Origin: Candidatus Schekmanbacteria bacterium
Lineage (GTDB): Bacteria > CSSED10-310 > JACPHN01
DNA: 35,127 nucleotides
Assembly: GCA_016188575.1 (NCBI GenBank)
Contig: JACPHN010000065.1
Span: forward strand, 1 to 35,127
Reading direction: 5' to 3'
Part shown: in pieces, positions 24,449 through 33,025 of the stretch
Layout of the letters: every line of letters starts with the position of its first letter
Position numbering within the stretch: position 1 is the first letter of the stretch
Program-made: the position numbers and the translations under genes
Notes under the pieces: generated by a model
Seen by the model: the letters and a program-made list of their open reading frames with translations, nothing else
Told to the model about the DNA's origin: nothing
Database searches by the model: none

Positions 24449-26503
24449 TTACCGCGACAGGCTCACGCGCAGGCCCCCGAGAAAAAAACCGAGGTGCCGG
24501 CCGTCGCGCTCGCTCTTCTGCTGCGACCGCGACATCTTCAAGACCAGGCGGTTGAGCCCCTCCCGGAGTGCAGAAGGCGGGATCGGCAGCGCCGCCTGGC
24601 ACCACTCCTTTTGCCCCGCCGCGAACCTGACCGTCCCGACCCGGGTGCCGCCGAGCGTTACTTCCAGAGCAACCGCCTCGGTCTCGCCGAGATACGCCGG
24701 CCGGCCGCGTAGCACGAGGTGCGGCGTCCCCGGCGGGACGTGCGCCAGGAGCGCCGGAGTCCCCGGGCAGGCTGGCAGCAGCGGAAAATCGGTTCGCGCG
24801 CTACCATCGGCATTCTCCAGCCGCCCGCGCGAACCCTTGCCCCAGTAGAAAACAATGTCACCCGGCACCCGGCCGAGCCAGCGTCCATCCGCTTCGGGGG
24901 GATAAAAGCCCGACACGAAATGCCGGACATCGGCAGCCGGATCGATGACGCCAGAGGCGCCCAGGAGGTAACGATGCGGAAACTTCGGCAACGGCACCGG
25001 CGGCCGATACGCGAGCATCACGTAGGCGATTTGACTGTCGCGCCAGTCCCAGAGGCGTTCTTGGTGCGTGTCCAGGTCCGGATCGCTGTCCCACAGCCCG
25101 TCGTTGTGAAAGGCTCCGGCCACATGAACCGCGACGGACGCCGCCCCGAGCACGACAAAGCCCAGCCGAAACGCCAGACGCCGCCCGTAGCGGCCAATCG
25201 CCTCGCACAACAGCACAATCAGCGCCGGCAACGCATCGGAAAGGTAGCGCGGACCGTAGCAATAACCGCCATACCAATGCGAGTAGCTCGCATGCAGCAG
25301 GAGCACTCCCAGAAAACCCAGCAGGCACGCCCATAGCAGGCGCCGCGGAATGATCGCTTGTGCGCTCGGCCCGGCGCTACTGGAGCGCCCGAATAGCGCC
25401 GGTAGTGCGCCCAAAGCGAGTAACACCAACGGGCTATAGACAAGAAGGCCGCGACTGGGCGCCACCAGCAGCCCCGGCAGTCCTACCCACAAGTGCTGCC
25501 ATGAAAAGGCATCCGAAGTCGTCGCGTAACCACCGAGCGGATCGCCGAATGTGTGCAGATGATACCCGACCACAGCAGCGATCGGCATGAAAAAACCCAG
25601 CAGCACCCTTCCAGCGCGCCACACGTCACTGCCGATCAGTCCCGCCACGAGCAGCGGCGAAACGAGCAGCAGGTTTTGCGTTCGCATCATGACGGCGCAA
25701 CCCAGAGCGAGCCCGGTCAGGACGTCGCTACCCGGCGGCGATTTTCCATCGCGAGCGCGCAGCAGCAGCAGGCCAAGCCCGGTGGCTACGAAAAACTGCG
25801 CCGGGCCGTGCTGCCACAGCGACTGGCTCGAGATGCTCAGGGTCGTCGTCCCGAACGCGTAGCCGAGGCCGAGAAGTAGCGCCCACAGCGTCCCCACGAA
25901 GGGCGCCGCGGCCCGCATCAAAGCCACCACGGAAAAGGCGCACAACATGGCGGCACAGCGCTTGCCGAGGCGAAAGTAGCGGGGCGCGTCGTGCCGGCCG
26001 CCGCGCCACGCGTTATACAGGTGAAAGGGCATCATCATGACGCTCGGACCGACCGGAAAGAGACTGTACAGGTGCTCCCCTGAGGTGCGCAAGAAATACT
26101 TCTGTCGCCCCGCGAAGGCGCGATCCATGTCAGCCGCGTATTCGTCGAGGTCGAAGTCCCCGTGGAAGGCCCCGCTCGCGCTGGTGTAGACGACCGGCAG
26201 CACGTCCCCACTCGGATCGAGGTTCCCAGTGTTCTCATAGGCGGCGTAGGCGCCCAGCCCAAGCATCAGAAACAGGAGGCTTGGCGGCCAGGTCCGTGGT
26301 GACAGGAATGAGAAGATTGCCGCGACCTTCCGTGCGGTGGGCGCCACGGCGGCGGCCGCGGGCGGTGCCGGAGCCGGTTGCCCAACGGGGTCGAGGGCAA
26401 GTTGCGCACGTTCCGCCGCGACTTCTGCTTCGACGGCCGCACCGACAGACAGAGGCATTACGAACCCACCGCGCGGCACGGAACCTTGACCCGTGATGGC
26501 CAC
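24449..26503 (-). CDS. Polytopic membrane protein, probable GT39/ArnT-like glycosyltransferase
   Basis: The protein is 684 aa from GTG 26503, which has a GGGAGGGG Shine-Dalgarno about 6 nt upstream; ATG 26458 is a shorter alternative. A cytoplasmic Ala/Pro-rich head (1-70) precedes about 10 hydrophobic segments up to about residue 470. Between the first two, the loop GDFDLDEYAADMDRAFAGRQ is acidic, where GT-C fold enzymes place catalytic acids. SHWYGGYCYGPRYLSDALPAL is a motif I associate with GT39/PMT-like membrane proteins in environmental bacteria. A soluble C-terminal beta domain (about 520-684) follows, with a jelly-roll-like look. It probably transfers a sugar from a polyprenyl donor; this is inference from topology. 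Confidence 0.65.
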   Translation of the reverse strand: MAITGQGSVPRGGFVMPLSVGAAVEAEVAAERAQLALDPVGQPAPAPPAAAAVAPTARKVAAIFSFLSPRTWPPSLLFLMLGLGAYAAYENTGNLDPSGDVLPVVYTSASGAFHGDFDLDEYAADMDRAFAGRQKYFLRTSGEHLYSLFPVGPSVMMMPFHLYNAWRGGRHDAPRYFRLGKRCAAMLCAFSVVALMRAAAPFVGTLWALLLGLGYAFGTTTLSISSQSLWQHGPAQFFVATGLGLLLLRARDGKSPPGSDVLTGLALGCAVMMRTQNLLLVSPLLVAGLIGSDVWRAGRVLLGFFMPIAAVVGYHLHTFGDPLGGYATTSDAFSWQHLWVGLPGLLVAPSRGLLVYSPLVLLALGALPALFGRSSSAGPSAQAIIPRRLLWACLLGFLGVLLLHASYSHWYGGYCYGPRYLSDALPALIVLLCEAIGRYGRRLAFRLGFVVLGAASVAVHVAGAFHNDGLWDSDPDLDTHQERLWDWRDSQIAYVMLAYRPPVPLPKFPHRYLLGASGVIDPAADVRHFVSGFYPPEADGRWLGRVPGDIVFYWGKGSRGRLENADGSARTDFPLLPACPGTPALLAHVPPGTPHLVLRGRPAYLGETEAVALEVTLGGTRVGTVRFAAGQKEWCQAALPIPPSALREGLNRLVLKMSRSQQKSERDGRHLGFFLGGLRVSLSR

Positions 26504-26775
26504 AATCGCCCCTCCCGCCGCCCGCCGGGAGCGGCGCAGTGGGAGGGCGCACCGCGGCGCCGTCGCCAGGCGGCGAGCTCGGGACTCAAGTCCGACTTCA
26601 AAAACGACTGATTTCCTGTCATGATGCGTCGTGAAAGACTGTGGCGCGGTTCGGTCACGCCTATCATGATCGAAGCGCTCACTCCTTTCAATGGGGAATC
26701 GCGGCTCGGGGCCGGCGGCGGACGTCCCTGCGGGCTGCGGGTCCCGGTCATCCTCAAGAGCGTGGACGGGAAAAG

Positions 26776-27603
26776 ATGAAAATCGAGCAGGATCAGCCGG
26801 TACTCCTGTTGATGGAGGATGGTAGGACCTTTCTGGTGCGGCCCCAGCCGGGCGGCACCTTTGCTACTCATCAGGGGATGGTGCGCTTCGACGACATGCT
26901 GGAGCGCGATTATGGCGAGGCGTTGACGCTGACTCGAGGCCGCCGTGCGCTCCTGCTGCGACCGACGGTGGAGGACTTCATGATGAAGGTCGAGCGCTCC
27001 ACCAACATCGTCTATCCCAAGGATGCGGGCGTCATCATGCTGAAAATCGGAGTTCGCCCGGGCGCGCGAGTGCTCGAGGTCGGTTGCGGCTCCGGGAGCA
27101 TGACCGTCGCCCTCTCGGCGGCCGTTGGCCCCACCGGCAAGGTGACGGCCTTTGACCGCACGGAGTCGACGCTCGAAGTGAATCAGCGCAACCTGAGACG
27201 GGCCGGCCTCGGCGACAATGTCGAGCTCCGGCAGCGCGCTGCCGATACCCCCCTGGCGGACGAGCCCGAAACCTACGATTGCGCCATCCTCGACATTGCC
27301 GAGCCGTGGACGGAGGTCCCGTGGGTGCGCGGTGCGCTCGTTTCCGGCGGGCGGATTGCCAGTCTCAACCCGACCTACAATCAGATCGAACGCACCGCCG
27401 AGTGCCTCGCTGAGGCTGGTTTTCTCATGATCGAGTGCATGGAAATCCTGTTTCGCCGCATCCTCGCCCGAACCGGCAAGACCCGGCCAGCGCAGCAGAT
27501 GGTCGGCCATACGGAGTTTCTCCTCTTCGCCATCCGCGGGCCGCAGGCGGGAGAGTTCATCTATGCGCCGGAACCCGACCGGGATGGAGGTCACAGGCCG
27601 TGA
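26776..27603 (+). CDS. trmI: tRNA (adenine-58-N1)-methyltransferase TrmI
   Basis: The protein is 275 aa from ATG 26776, after a GGGAAAAG stretch; the frame is open upstream to 26641 but is not protein-like. The N-terminal beta domain runs to about 75 (FATHQGMVRFDDML). STNIVYPKDAGVIML leads into motif I, VLEVGCGSGSMTVAL. AFDRTESTLEVNQRNL binds SAM, and ILDIAEPW carries the catalytic Asp of this family. It methylates N1 of A58 in the tRNA T-loop as a homotetramer in bacteria and archaea. Its stop overlaps the start of the sulfur-carrier gene (GTGA). The arrangement points to a T-loop modification operon with ttuA. It uses SAM. Confidence 0.93.
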   Translation: MKIEQDQPVLLLMEDGRTFLVRPQPGGTFATHQGMVRFDDMLERDYGEALTLTRGRRALLLRPTVEDFMMKVERSTNIVYPKDAGVIMLKIGVRPGARVLEVGCGSGSMTVALSAAVGPTGKVTAFDRTESTLEVNQRNLRRAGLGDNVELRQRAADTPLADEPETYDCAILDIAEPWTEVPWVRGALVSGGRIASLNPTYNQIERTAECLAEAGFLMIECMEILFRRILARTGKTRPAQQMVGHTEFLLFAIRGPQAGEFIYAPEPDRDGGHRP

Positions 27604-27797
27604 TCATTCGCTACCTCAATCGCCAACTCGAGCTCCCGGAGCGCGCATCCGTGCTCAAGGTGCTGCGCCACCTCGGCGTGCTGCCAGAAACCGTCGTGGT
27701 CATGCGCAACGGCGAGCTGGTCGCGCGCGACGAAATTCTCTACCCGGAGGATGACGTGGAGGTCATCCGCGTCATCTCCGGCGGCCGCCTCCCATGA
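27600..27797 (+). CDS. ThiS/MoaD/TtuB-like sulfur carrier with Gly-Gly followed by Arg-Leu-Pro
   Basis: The protein is 65 aa from GTG 27600, with GGAGG about 11 nt upstream. IIRYLNRQLELPERASVLKVL, then VVVMRNGELVARDEILYPEDDVEVIRVISGG is a standard ThiS-type beta-grasp fold. Such carriers are adenylated and thiocarboxylated at a C-terminal Gly-Gly. Here three residues (Arg-Leu-Pro) follow before TGA 27795-27797, so the tail would need removal or the protein would be inactive. The stop overlaps the ttuA ATG (ATGA), and its start overlaps the trmI stop (GTGA). The context with ttuA makes TtuB the best assignment over ThiS or MoaD. Confidence 0.85.
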   Translation: MIIRYLNRQLELPERASVLKVLRHLGVLPETVVVMRNGELVARDEILYPEDDVEVIRVISGGRLP

Positions 27798-28828
27798 AGT
27801 GCAAGATCTGCGGCGGTAAGGCGGTCGCCGAGGCCTCCCCGGAAAAGTGCCTGGCGCTGTGCGCACCTTGCTATGTGGACTGGTTTCCGCGGTTCATCGC
27901 CGAAACGATCCGCAAGTTCCGCATGTTTGCCGCCCAGGATCGCTTGCTTGTCGCCGTCAGCGGCGGGAAGGACAGCCTGGCGGTGTGGGAGGTGCTGTGC
28001 CGCCTGGGATACGCGGCGGAAGGGCTTCATGTAAACTTGTCGATCGGCGCGGAACACGGGTACTCGAGCGCCAGCCAGCGCCACTGCGAGGAGCTCGCCG
28101 CTCGACTCGGGAAAGCCCTGCACGTGGTGGATCTCAAGCAGCGCCATCAGCTCGAGATCGGCGACTTCCTGGACATGAAGGATCGCCCGGTATGCTCGTG
28201 CTGCGGCACCTTCAAGCGCCACTTCATGAATGCTGTCGCCGTCGAGCGGGGTGCTGACGTGCTCGTAACCGGGCACAACATGGACGACGAATGCGCCACG
28301 CTGCTCGGCAACGTGTTGCGTTGGGACCTGCACTACCTGAGCCGACAGGCACCGGTCCTGCCGGCTCGAACCGCCGGTCAGCTCGTCCGAAAGGTCAAGC
28401 CGTTGTGTCACCTGACCGAGCGAGAAACGACGCAGTATGCGATCTTGCGCGGCATCCCCTACGTGCGGGCGGAATGCCCGTTCAGCACGGGCGCCACGAC
28501 CATCAGCGGCAAGCACGCGCTGGACCTGCTCGAAAATCGCTCTCCGGGGACCAAGCGGCGATTCTATGACGGATACTTGAAAAACAGTGCGGTGTTTCGC
28601 CCTCCGGAGGCGGAGCTGGAGCAGGCGGCCGCCGAGCTTTCTTGCGTCGACTGCGGCATGCCATCGGCCCACGAGGTCTGCGGCTCGTGTCGGCTCGTGC
28701 GCTTCATGACCGAGCGCAAGGCCCAGGGGCAGACAACCGGCGGGCGACGCCGCCGGCGGCGCGCGGCGGCCGCGGTGGCCGCGGCGGCGATGCAAGCGGC
28801 GCTTGACACCGGTCCCGGTGCACCGTAG
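27794..28828 (+). CDS. ttuA: TtuA-type tRNA 2-thiolation enzyme (s2U/s2T at position 54)
   Basis: The protein is 344 aa. An N-terminal zinc motif (CKICGG with a further Cys pair near CAPCY) is followed by the PP-loop VAVSGGKDSLAVW near residue 54. The Fe-S cysteines are Cys134 and Cys137 in VCSCCGTFKR and Cys228 in AECPFS, close to 130/133/222 in Thermus TtuA. GHNMDDECATLLGN is the family signature. The C-terminal zinc finger CVDCG...CGSC follows. A basic Arg6 and Ala-rich tail is extra. TtuA activates U54 with ATP and adds sulfur from TtuB. It is translationally coupled to the carrier and to trmI. Its TAG stop also forms the first bases of the pilT -10 box. Confidence 0.92.
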   Translation: MKCKICGGKAVAEASPEKCLALCAPCYVDWFPRFIAETIRKFRMFAAQDRLLVAVSGGKDSLAVWEVLCRLGYAAEGLHVNLSIGAEHGYSSASQRHCEELAARLGKALHVVDLKQRHQLEIGDFLDMKDRPVCSCCGTFKRHFMNAVAVERGADVLVTGHNMDDECATLLGNVLRWDLHYLSRQAPVLPARTAGQLVRKVKPLCHLTERETTQYAILRGIPYVRAECPFSTGATTISGKHALDLLENRSPGTKRRFYDGYLKNSAVFRPPEAELEQAAAELSCVDCGMPSAHEVCGSCRLVRFMTERKAQGQTTGGRRRRRRAAAAVAAAAMQAALDTGPGAP

Positions 28829-28831
28829 ACT
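28803..28831 (+). promoter_or_regulatory. Near-consensus sigma70 promoter for pilT, overlapping the end of ttuA
   Basis: TTGACA (28803-28808, full consensus) and TAGACT (28826-28831) are 17 nt apart. The ttuA stop codon TAG is the first half of the -10. Transcription would begin near 28838, giving a 195-nt leader before pilT. Confidence 0.7.
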
Positions 28832-28837
28832 TCCTGT

Positions 28838-29032
28838 CCGTGCTGCCGAGTGGCTCGCCTCCACCGTCCATTGGGATAGAGGCGCGGAAACAGCCGGGAG
28901 CGCGCGCGGCATGTGCGGCGCCCGTTGGGCCACGCCAAGGGTTCAGAAGAGCTGTCGTCGGGCGGCTCGCTATCGTCGCCTCTGCACCCGCGAGGGGGGC
29001 AGGCCGCTCCGCCATAACACCCGTATAGGTCT
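28838..29032 (+). promoter_or_regulatory. Long pilT leader (about 195 nt)
   Basis: This stretch lies between the predicted transcription start and the pilT ATG. It has no ORF that looks real and no Shine-Dalgarno at its end. I do not recognise a riboswitch. A TATAGG at 29024-29029 directly before the ATG could be a second promoter producing a nearly leaderless mRNA. Confidence 0.35.
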
Positions 29033-30277
29033 ATGCAGATGGACATCAATGAGCTTCTCAGGGACGCGGCAGCGCGTAGCTCCTCCGACGTTCACCTCAA
29101 AGTCGGCTCGCCTCCGGTCTTCCGCATCGATGGACAACTCGTGCCGCAGGTCGACCGCAAGCGCCTGATGCAAGAGGATACGATATCCATGGCGTTCAAG
29201 CTCATGGATAACTTTCACAAGCAGCGATTCAAAGACGACCACGAGGTCGACCTCGCGTACAGTGTCCCAGGTCTGGGGCGGTTTCGCGTCAACGTGTTCC
29301 AGCAGCGCGGAACCGTGGGGCTCGTGCTGCGCTTGATCCCGATCAAGATTCGCTCCATCGGTGAGCTCTTCCTGCCCAAAGTGCTCGAACGGGTCGCCGA
29401 AGAAACGCGCGGCCTGATTCTCGTCACCGGCACGACGGGTAGCGGCAAATCGACAACGCTCGCCGCGATGATCGACGCGATCAACGCCAATCGCACGGTC
29501 CACATCGTCACGATCGAAGACCCCATCGAGTACCTGCACCGAGACAAACGCGGCCTGGTCAATCAGCGAGAGGTCGGCTCCGACACCAAGCACTTCTCCA
29601 TCGCGCTGCGCAACGCCCTGCGCCAGGACCCGGACGTGATCCTCGTGGGCGAAATGCGTGACTTCGAGACGATCGAAACCGCCTTGACAGCCGCCGAGAC
29701 CGGACACCTCGTGTTCAGCACGCTGCACACCGTCGACGCCGCCGAGACGATCAACCGCATCATCTCCGTTTTCCCGCCGTACCAGCAGAAGCAGATCCGG
29801 CTGCAGCTCGCCGGCGTGCTCAAGGCCGTCATCAGCCAGCGTCTGATGCCGCGCGCCGACGGCAAGGGCCGGGTGCCGGCGGTCGAGGTGATGATCTCCA
29901 CGCCGCTCATCCGCGATTGCATCATCGACGAAGACAAGACGCGGCTGATCACCGATTCGATCGAGCGCGGTCTGACGCAATACGGCATGCAGACCTTCGA
30001 CCAATCCCTGATGCGGCTGCTCAAGAAGGGGCTCATCACCTACGACGATGCCATGCGGTGGTCTTCCAACCCGGGCAATTTCAAGCTCAAGCTGAGCGGC
30101 ATCCAGTCGACAGCGGAGCTCGGTATGGAAGACGTGGAGATGAAGGAGCTCGACTCGCAGTATCAGCCCACCGGCGCCGCCGATGCGGAGGCCGAGCCGG
30201 AGGCGCGCCCGGAGAAGCCAGAAGAGAGCGCCGACGAAGACTCGATTTTTGATTTCAGCAATTCGATGTACGAATAG
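29033..30277 (+). CDS. pilT: Type IV pilus retraction ATPase PilT
   Basis: The protein is 414 aa. It powers pilus retraction as a cytoplasmic hexamer. ELLRDAAARSSSDVHLKVGSP is the PilT N-terminus. LVTGTTGSGKSTTLAAMID (near 130-148) is Walker A, and TIEDPIEYLH the Asp box. DPDVILVGEMRDFETIETAL is Walker B, and GHLVFSTLHTVDAAETI the His box. The C-terminal 60 residues are acidic and low-complexity (EAEPEARPEKPEESADEDS), longer than in typical 345-aa PilT. It starts at ATG 29033 or 29039, with no clear Shine-Dalgarno. It lies alone among housekeeping genes rather than beside pilB/pilC, and a strong hairpin separates it from alaS. Confidence 0.95.
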   Translation: MQMDINELLRDAAARSSSDVHLKVGSPPVFRIDGQLVPQVDRKRLMQEDTISMAFKLMDNFHKQRFKDDHEVDLAYSVPGLGRFRVNVFQQRGTVGLVLRLIPIKIRSIGELFLPKVLERVAEETRGLILVTGTTGSGKSTTLAAMIDAINANRTVHIVTIEDPIEYLHRDKRGLVNQREVGSDTKHFSIALRNALRQDPDVILVGEMRDFETIETALTAAETGHLVFSTLHTVDAAETINRIISVFPPYQQKQIRLQLAGVLKAVISQRLMPRADGKGRVPAVEVMISTPLIRDCIIDEDKTRLITDSIERGLTQYGMQTFDQSLMRLLKKGLITYDDAMRWSSNPGNFKLKLSGIQSTAELGMEDVEMKELDSQYQPTGAADAEAEPEARPEKPEESADEDSIFDFSNSMYE

Positions 30278-30284
30278 CACCGGG

Positions 30285-30313
30285 AATGGCGAGCACTGCT
30301 GGTGCTCGCCATT
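30285..30313 (+). terminator. 12-bp perfect hairpin between pilT and alaS
   Basis: AATGGCGAGCAC (30285-30296) pairs without mismatch with GTGCTCGCCATT (30302-30313) around a 5-nt loop. No T-run follows. It lies 8 nt after the pilT stop and 24 nt before the alaS ATG, so it may terminate pilT, block read-through or act in the alaS leader. Confidence 0.6.
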
Positions 30314-30337
30314 GCCACCTGCCCCGAGATTCCACCG

Positions 30338-33025
30338 ATGCGAAGCGACGAGCTGAGGCGAGCGTTCCTCGCCTACTTCGAGGCGAACGCCCATACCGTC
30401 CTACCCAGTTCTGCCCTGCTCCCCCAGGCGGACCCCACCTTACTGTTCACCAATGCGGGCATGAACCAGTTCAAGGACTATTTCCTCGGCACGCGCCCGG
30501 CGCCTTTCCCATCTGCCGCCACGTGCCAGAAATGCGCGCGCGCGGGCGGTAAGCACAACGATCTCGAAAACGTCGGCTACACCCGCCGGCACCTCACGTT
30601 CTTCGAGATGCTCGGGAACTTCTCCTTTGGCGACTACTTCAAGAAAAAGGCCATCTCCTACGCCTGGAGCTTCCTGGTGGGCGAGCTCGGCATGCCGCGC
30701 GAGCGCCTTTGGGTTACCGTGTATCACGAGGACGCCGAGGCGGCGCGGTTGTGGGCGGAAATCGCCGAGCTTCCCGAGGAGCGCGTCGTCGGGCTCGGCG
30801 TGAAGGACAATTTTTGGGCCATGGGCGACACCGGGCCGTGCGGTCCGTGCTCGGAAATCTATTATGACTTCGGGCCGGCGCTCGGCTGCGGGCGTCCCGA
30901 CTGCAAGCCGGGGTGCGATTGCGACCGCTTCTTTGAGATCTGGAACAACGTGTTCATGCAGTTCGAGCGCAGCGCGTCGGGGGAGATGACGCCGCTGCCG
31001 CGGCCCAGCATCGACACGGGAATGGGGCTCGAGCGGCTCTCAATGGTCATGCAGGGCGTGTTCTCCGTCTTCGACACCGACCTGTTCCGGCCGCTCATCG
31101 AGGCCACCGCCGGTCTTTGCGGCCGGACCTACGGCGCCGATGCGAACGCTGACGTGGCGATGCGGGTCATCGCCGATCACGCACGCGCCGGGGCGTTCCT
31201 CATCGCCGATGGTATCCTCCCAGGCAACGTTGGCCGGGAGTACGTGCTGCGCCGCATCATGCGCCGCGCCTTCCGCTACGGCAAGGTGCTCGGCTTCGAG
31301 GAACCTTTTCTATTCAAGGTCGCGGGTGTGGTCGTGGACACTATGGGCGGTCACTACGGCGAGCTCAAGAATTCTGCCAAGACCATCGCTGCGGCCATCC
31401 AGAGCGAGGAGGAGCGCTTCTTGAAAACTCTCGACCGCGGGCTCGTGGTTTTCCAGGAGGCTCTTTCCCGATGCCGCCAGGCCCGTCTGGCCGAGTTTCC
31501 CGGAGACGTCGCCTTCACGCTCAAGGACACCTACGGGCTCCCCCTCGATCTGCTGCGCGAGCTTGCGGACGAAGAAGGGATGGTCATCGGAGAGGGCGCT
31601 TTTGAGCAGGCGCTCACGGCGCAGCGCCAGCGCTCGAAAAAGGCAGGCGGCCACGCCGGCGGTGAGGAGGCGGCAGGGGGTGACGTGTATCGGGACATCC
31701 GCGAGCGGCTAGGCATGCCCACTTCCTTCGTCGGCTACGAGGAGCTTGACGTGCAAAGTCGCATCGCCGCGATCGTCAAGGATGGCCGGGATGCCGAGAG
31801 CGCGGGAGCCGGCGAGCAGTGCGAGCTGTTACTGGCGGCCACGCCTTTTTACGCGGAGAGTGGCGGGCAGGTGGGCGACGTCGGCACCATCGCCCTGGTT
31901 GCCGAGGAAGTGGGCAGAGGCGGCCTGATCGAGGTGGATGACACACGACGCCCAGTTGAAGGTATCGTGGTCCATCGAGGACGCGTCGCGAATGGCACCG
32001 TTCGCGTCACGGACATCGTTCGCGCTGCCGTGAACAGGCGCCTGCGCCTCGACACCACCCGCCACCACTCCGCCACGCACATCCTGCAGTGGGCGCTGCG
32101 CGAAGTCCTCGGCCCGCACGTCAAGCAAGCGGGGTCTCTGGTCGAGCCCAACCGGCTCCGCTTCGACTTCAGTCACTTTGCGCCCATGGCACCCGAGGAA
32201 ATTGCCGCCGTCGAAGACCTCGTCAACGAGAAGGTGTTGGAGGATTGCCAGGTCACGCATCGCACCATGGGCTACCGCGCCGCCTTACAACTGGGGGCGC
32301 TGGCATTCTTCGGCGAAAAGTATGGGGAAAGCGTTCGTGTCGTCGACATCGGTAGCTTCAGCGTCGAGCTTTGTGGTGGCACGCACGTTCGCGAGACCGG
32401 CGAAATCGGTTTGCTGCGGCTCGTCAGTGAGACCGGCGTGCAGGCCGGCGTCCGCCGCCTCGAGGCGGTGGTGGGCCGGCGCGCGCTGGAGACCTTTCGT
32501 CACCGGGATCGCCTGCTTGCCGGCCTGACCTCGGCGCTGGCCGCGCCGCGGGAGGAGCTGGTCGAGCGGGCCGAGAAGCTGCTCGCGGAGCTTCGTGCCA
32601 AGGACCGCCAGATCGAGACCCTGCAGGCCGCTCTCGGCAAGCAGCAGCTCACCGACGCCGCACTGAGCGCCACCGATGTCCACGGCGTCAAAGTCCTTGC
32701 CCGGCACGTCGCGCACGTCGACCAGGCGGGACTTCGCGACCTCGCCGATCAGCTCAAGCAAAAACTGGGGTCCGGTCTCATCGTGCTCGGAACGGCGATC
32801 GATGGCAGCGTGTTTTTTGTCGCGGCGGTCACCGCTGACCTCACCGATCGGCTCCACGCCGGTGACATCGTCAAGGAGGTTGCGAAGATCGCCGGCGGCG
32901 GTGGCGGAGGGCGCAGAGACATGGCGCTGGCCGGCGGCAAGAAGCCCGAGAAGCTGAGCGAGGCACTGGCGGCGGTCACCGCGGTGGCGGAACGGGCGCT
33001 GGCGGCGACCGGCGGATCCCGGTAG
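30338..33025 (+). CDS. alaS: Alanyl-tRNA synthetase
   Basis: The protein is 895 aa from ATG 30338, chosen because the conserved start RRAFLAYFEANAHTVLPSS follows it directly. A GTG 12 codons earlier lies inside the hairpin and adds non-conserved residues. It charges tRNA-Ala and edits Ser/Gly mischarging. The aminoacylation core has LLFTNAGMNQFKDYFLG and TGPCGPCSEIYYD. A Cys-rich insert in the catalytic domain (LGCGRPDCKPGCDCDRFFEIW) is a known AlaS variant. Editing-site HHSATHILQWALREVLG and CGGTHVRETGEIG supply the zinc ligands. The C-Ala domain with GGGGGGRRDMALAGG ends the protein. All parts are present and full-length. Confidence 0.98.
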   Translation: MRSDELRRAFLAYFEANAHTVLPSSALLPQADPTLLFTNAGMNQFKDYFLGTRPAPFPSAATCQKCARAGGKHNDLENVGYTRRHLTFFEMLGNFSFGDYFKKKAISYAWSFLVGELGMPRERLWVTVYHEDAEAARLWAEIAELPEERVVGLGVKDNFWAMGDTGPCGPCSEIYYDFGPALGCGRPDCKPGCDCDRFFEIWNNVFMQFERSASGEMTPLPRPSIDTGMGLERLSMVMQGVFSVFDTDLFRPLIEATAGLCGRTYGADANADVAMRVIADHARAGAFLIADGILPGNVGREYVLRRIMRRAFRYGKVLGFEEPFLFKVAGVVVDTMGGHYGELKNSAKTIAAAIQSEEERFLKTLDRGLVVFQEALSRCRQARLAEFPGDVAFTLKDTYGLPLDLLRELADEEGMVIGEGAFEQALTAQRQRSKKAGGHAGGEEAAGGDVYRDIRERLGMPTSFVGYEELDVQSRIAAIVKDGRDAESAGAGEQCELLLAATPFYAESGGQVGDVGTIALVAEEVGRGGLIEVDDTRRPVEGIVVHRGRVANGTVRVTDIVRAAVNRRLRLDTTRHHSATHILQWALREVLGPHVKQAGSLVEPNRLRFDFSHFAPMAPEEIAAVEDLVNEKVLEDCQVTHRTMGYRAALQLGALAFFGEKYGESVRVVDIGSFSVELCGGTHVRETGEIGLLRLVSETGVQAGVRRLEAVVGRRALETFRHRDRLLAGLTSALAAPREELVERAEKLLAELRAKDRQIETLQAALGKQQLTDAALSATDVHGVKVLARHVAHVDQAGLRDLADQLKQKLGSGLIVLGTAIDGSVFFVAAVTADLTDRLHAGDIVKEVAKIAGGGGGGRRDMALAGGKKPEKLSEALAAVTAVAERALAATGGSR

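Noticed and set aside
26458-27594. Minus-strand open frame opposite trmI
   Set aside because: It is antisense to trmI and runs into the start of the glycosyltransferase gene, with no ribosome site.
27740-28933. Minus-strand open frame opposite ttuA
   Set aside because: It is a shadow of ttuA and of the Arg-rich tail; it would also remove the pilT promoter region.
28838-29032. Small structural RNA (SRP or RNase P type) in the pilT leader
   Set aside because: A GGAAACAGCC stretch is superficially like SRP RNA, but the conserved apical loop and flanking pairings are missing.
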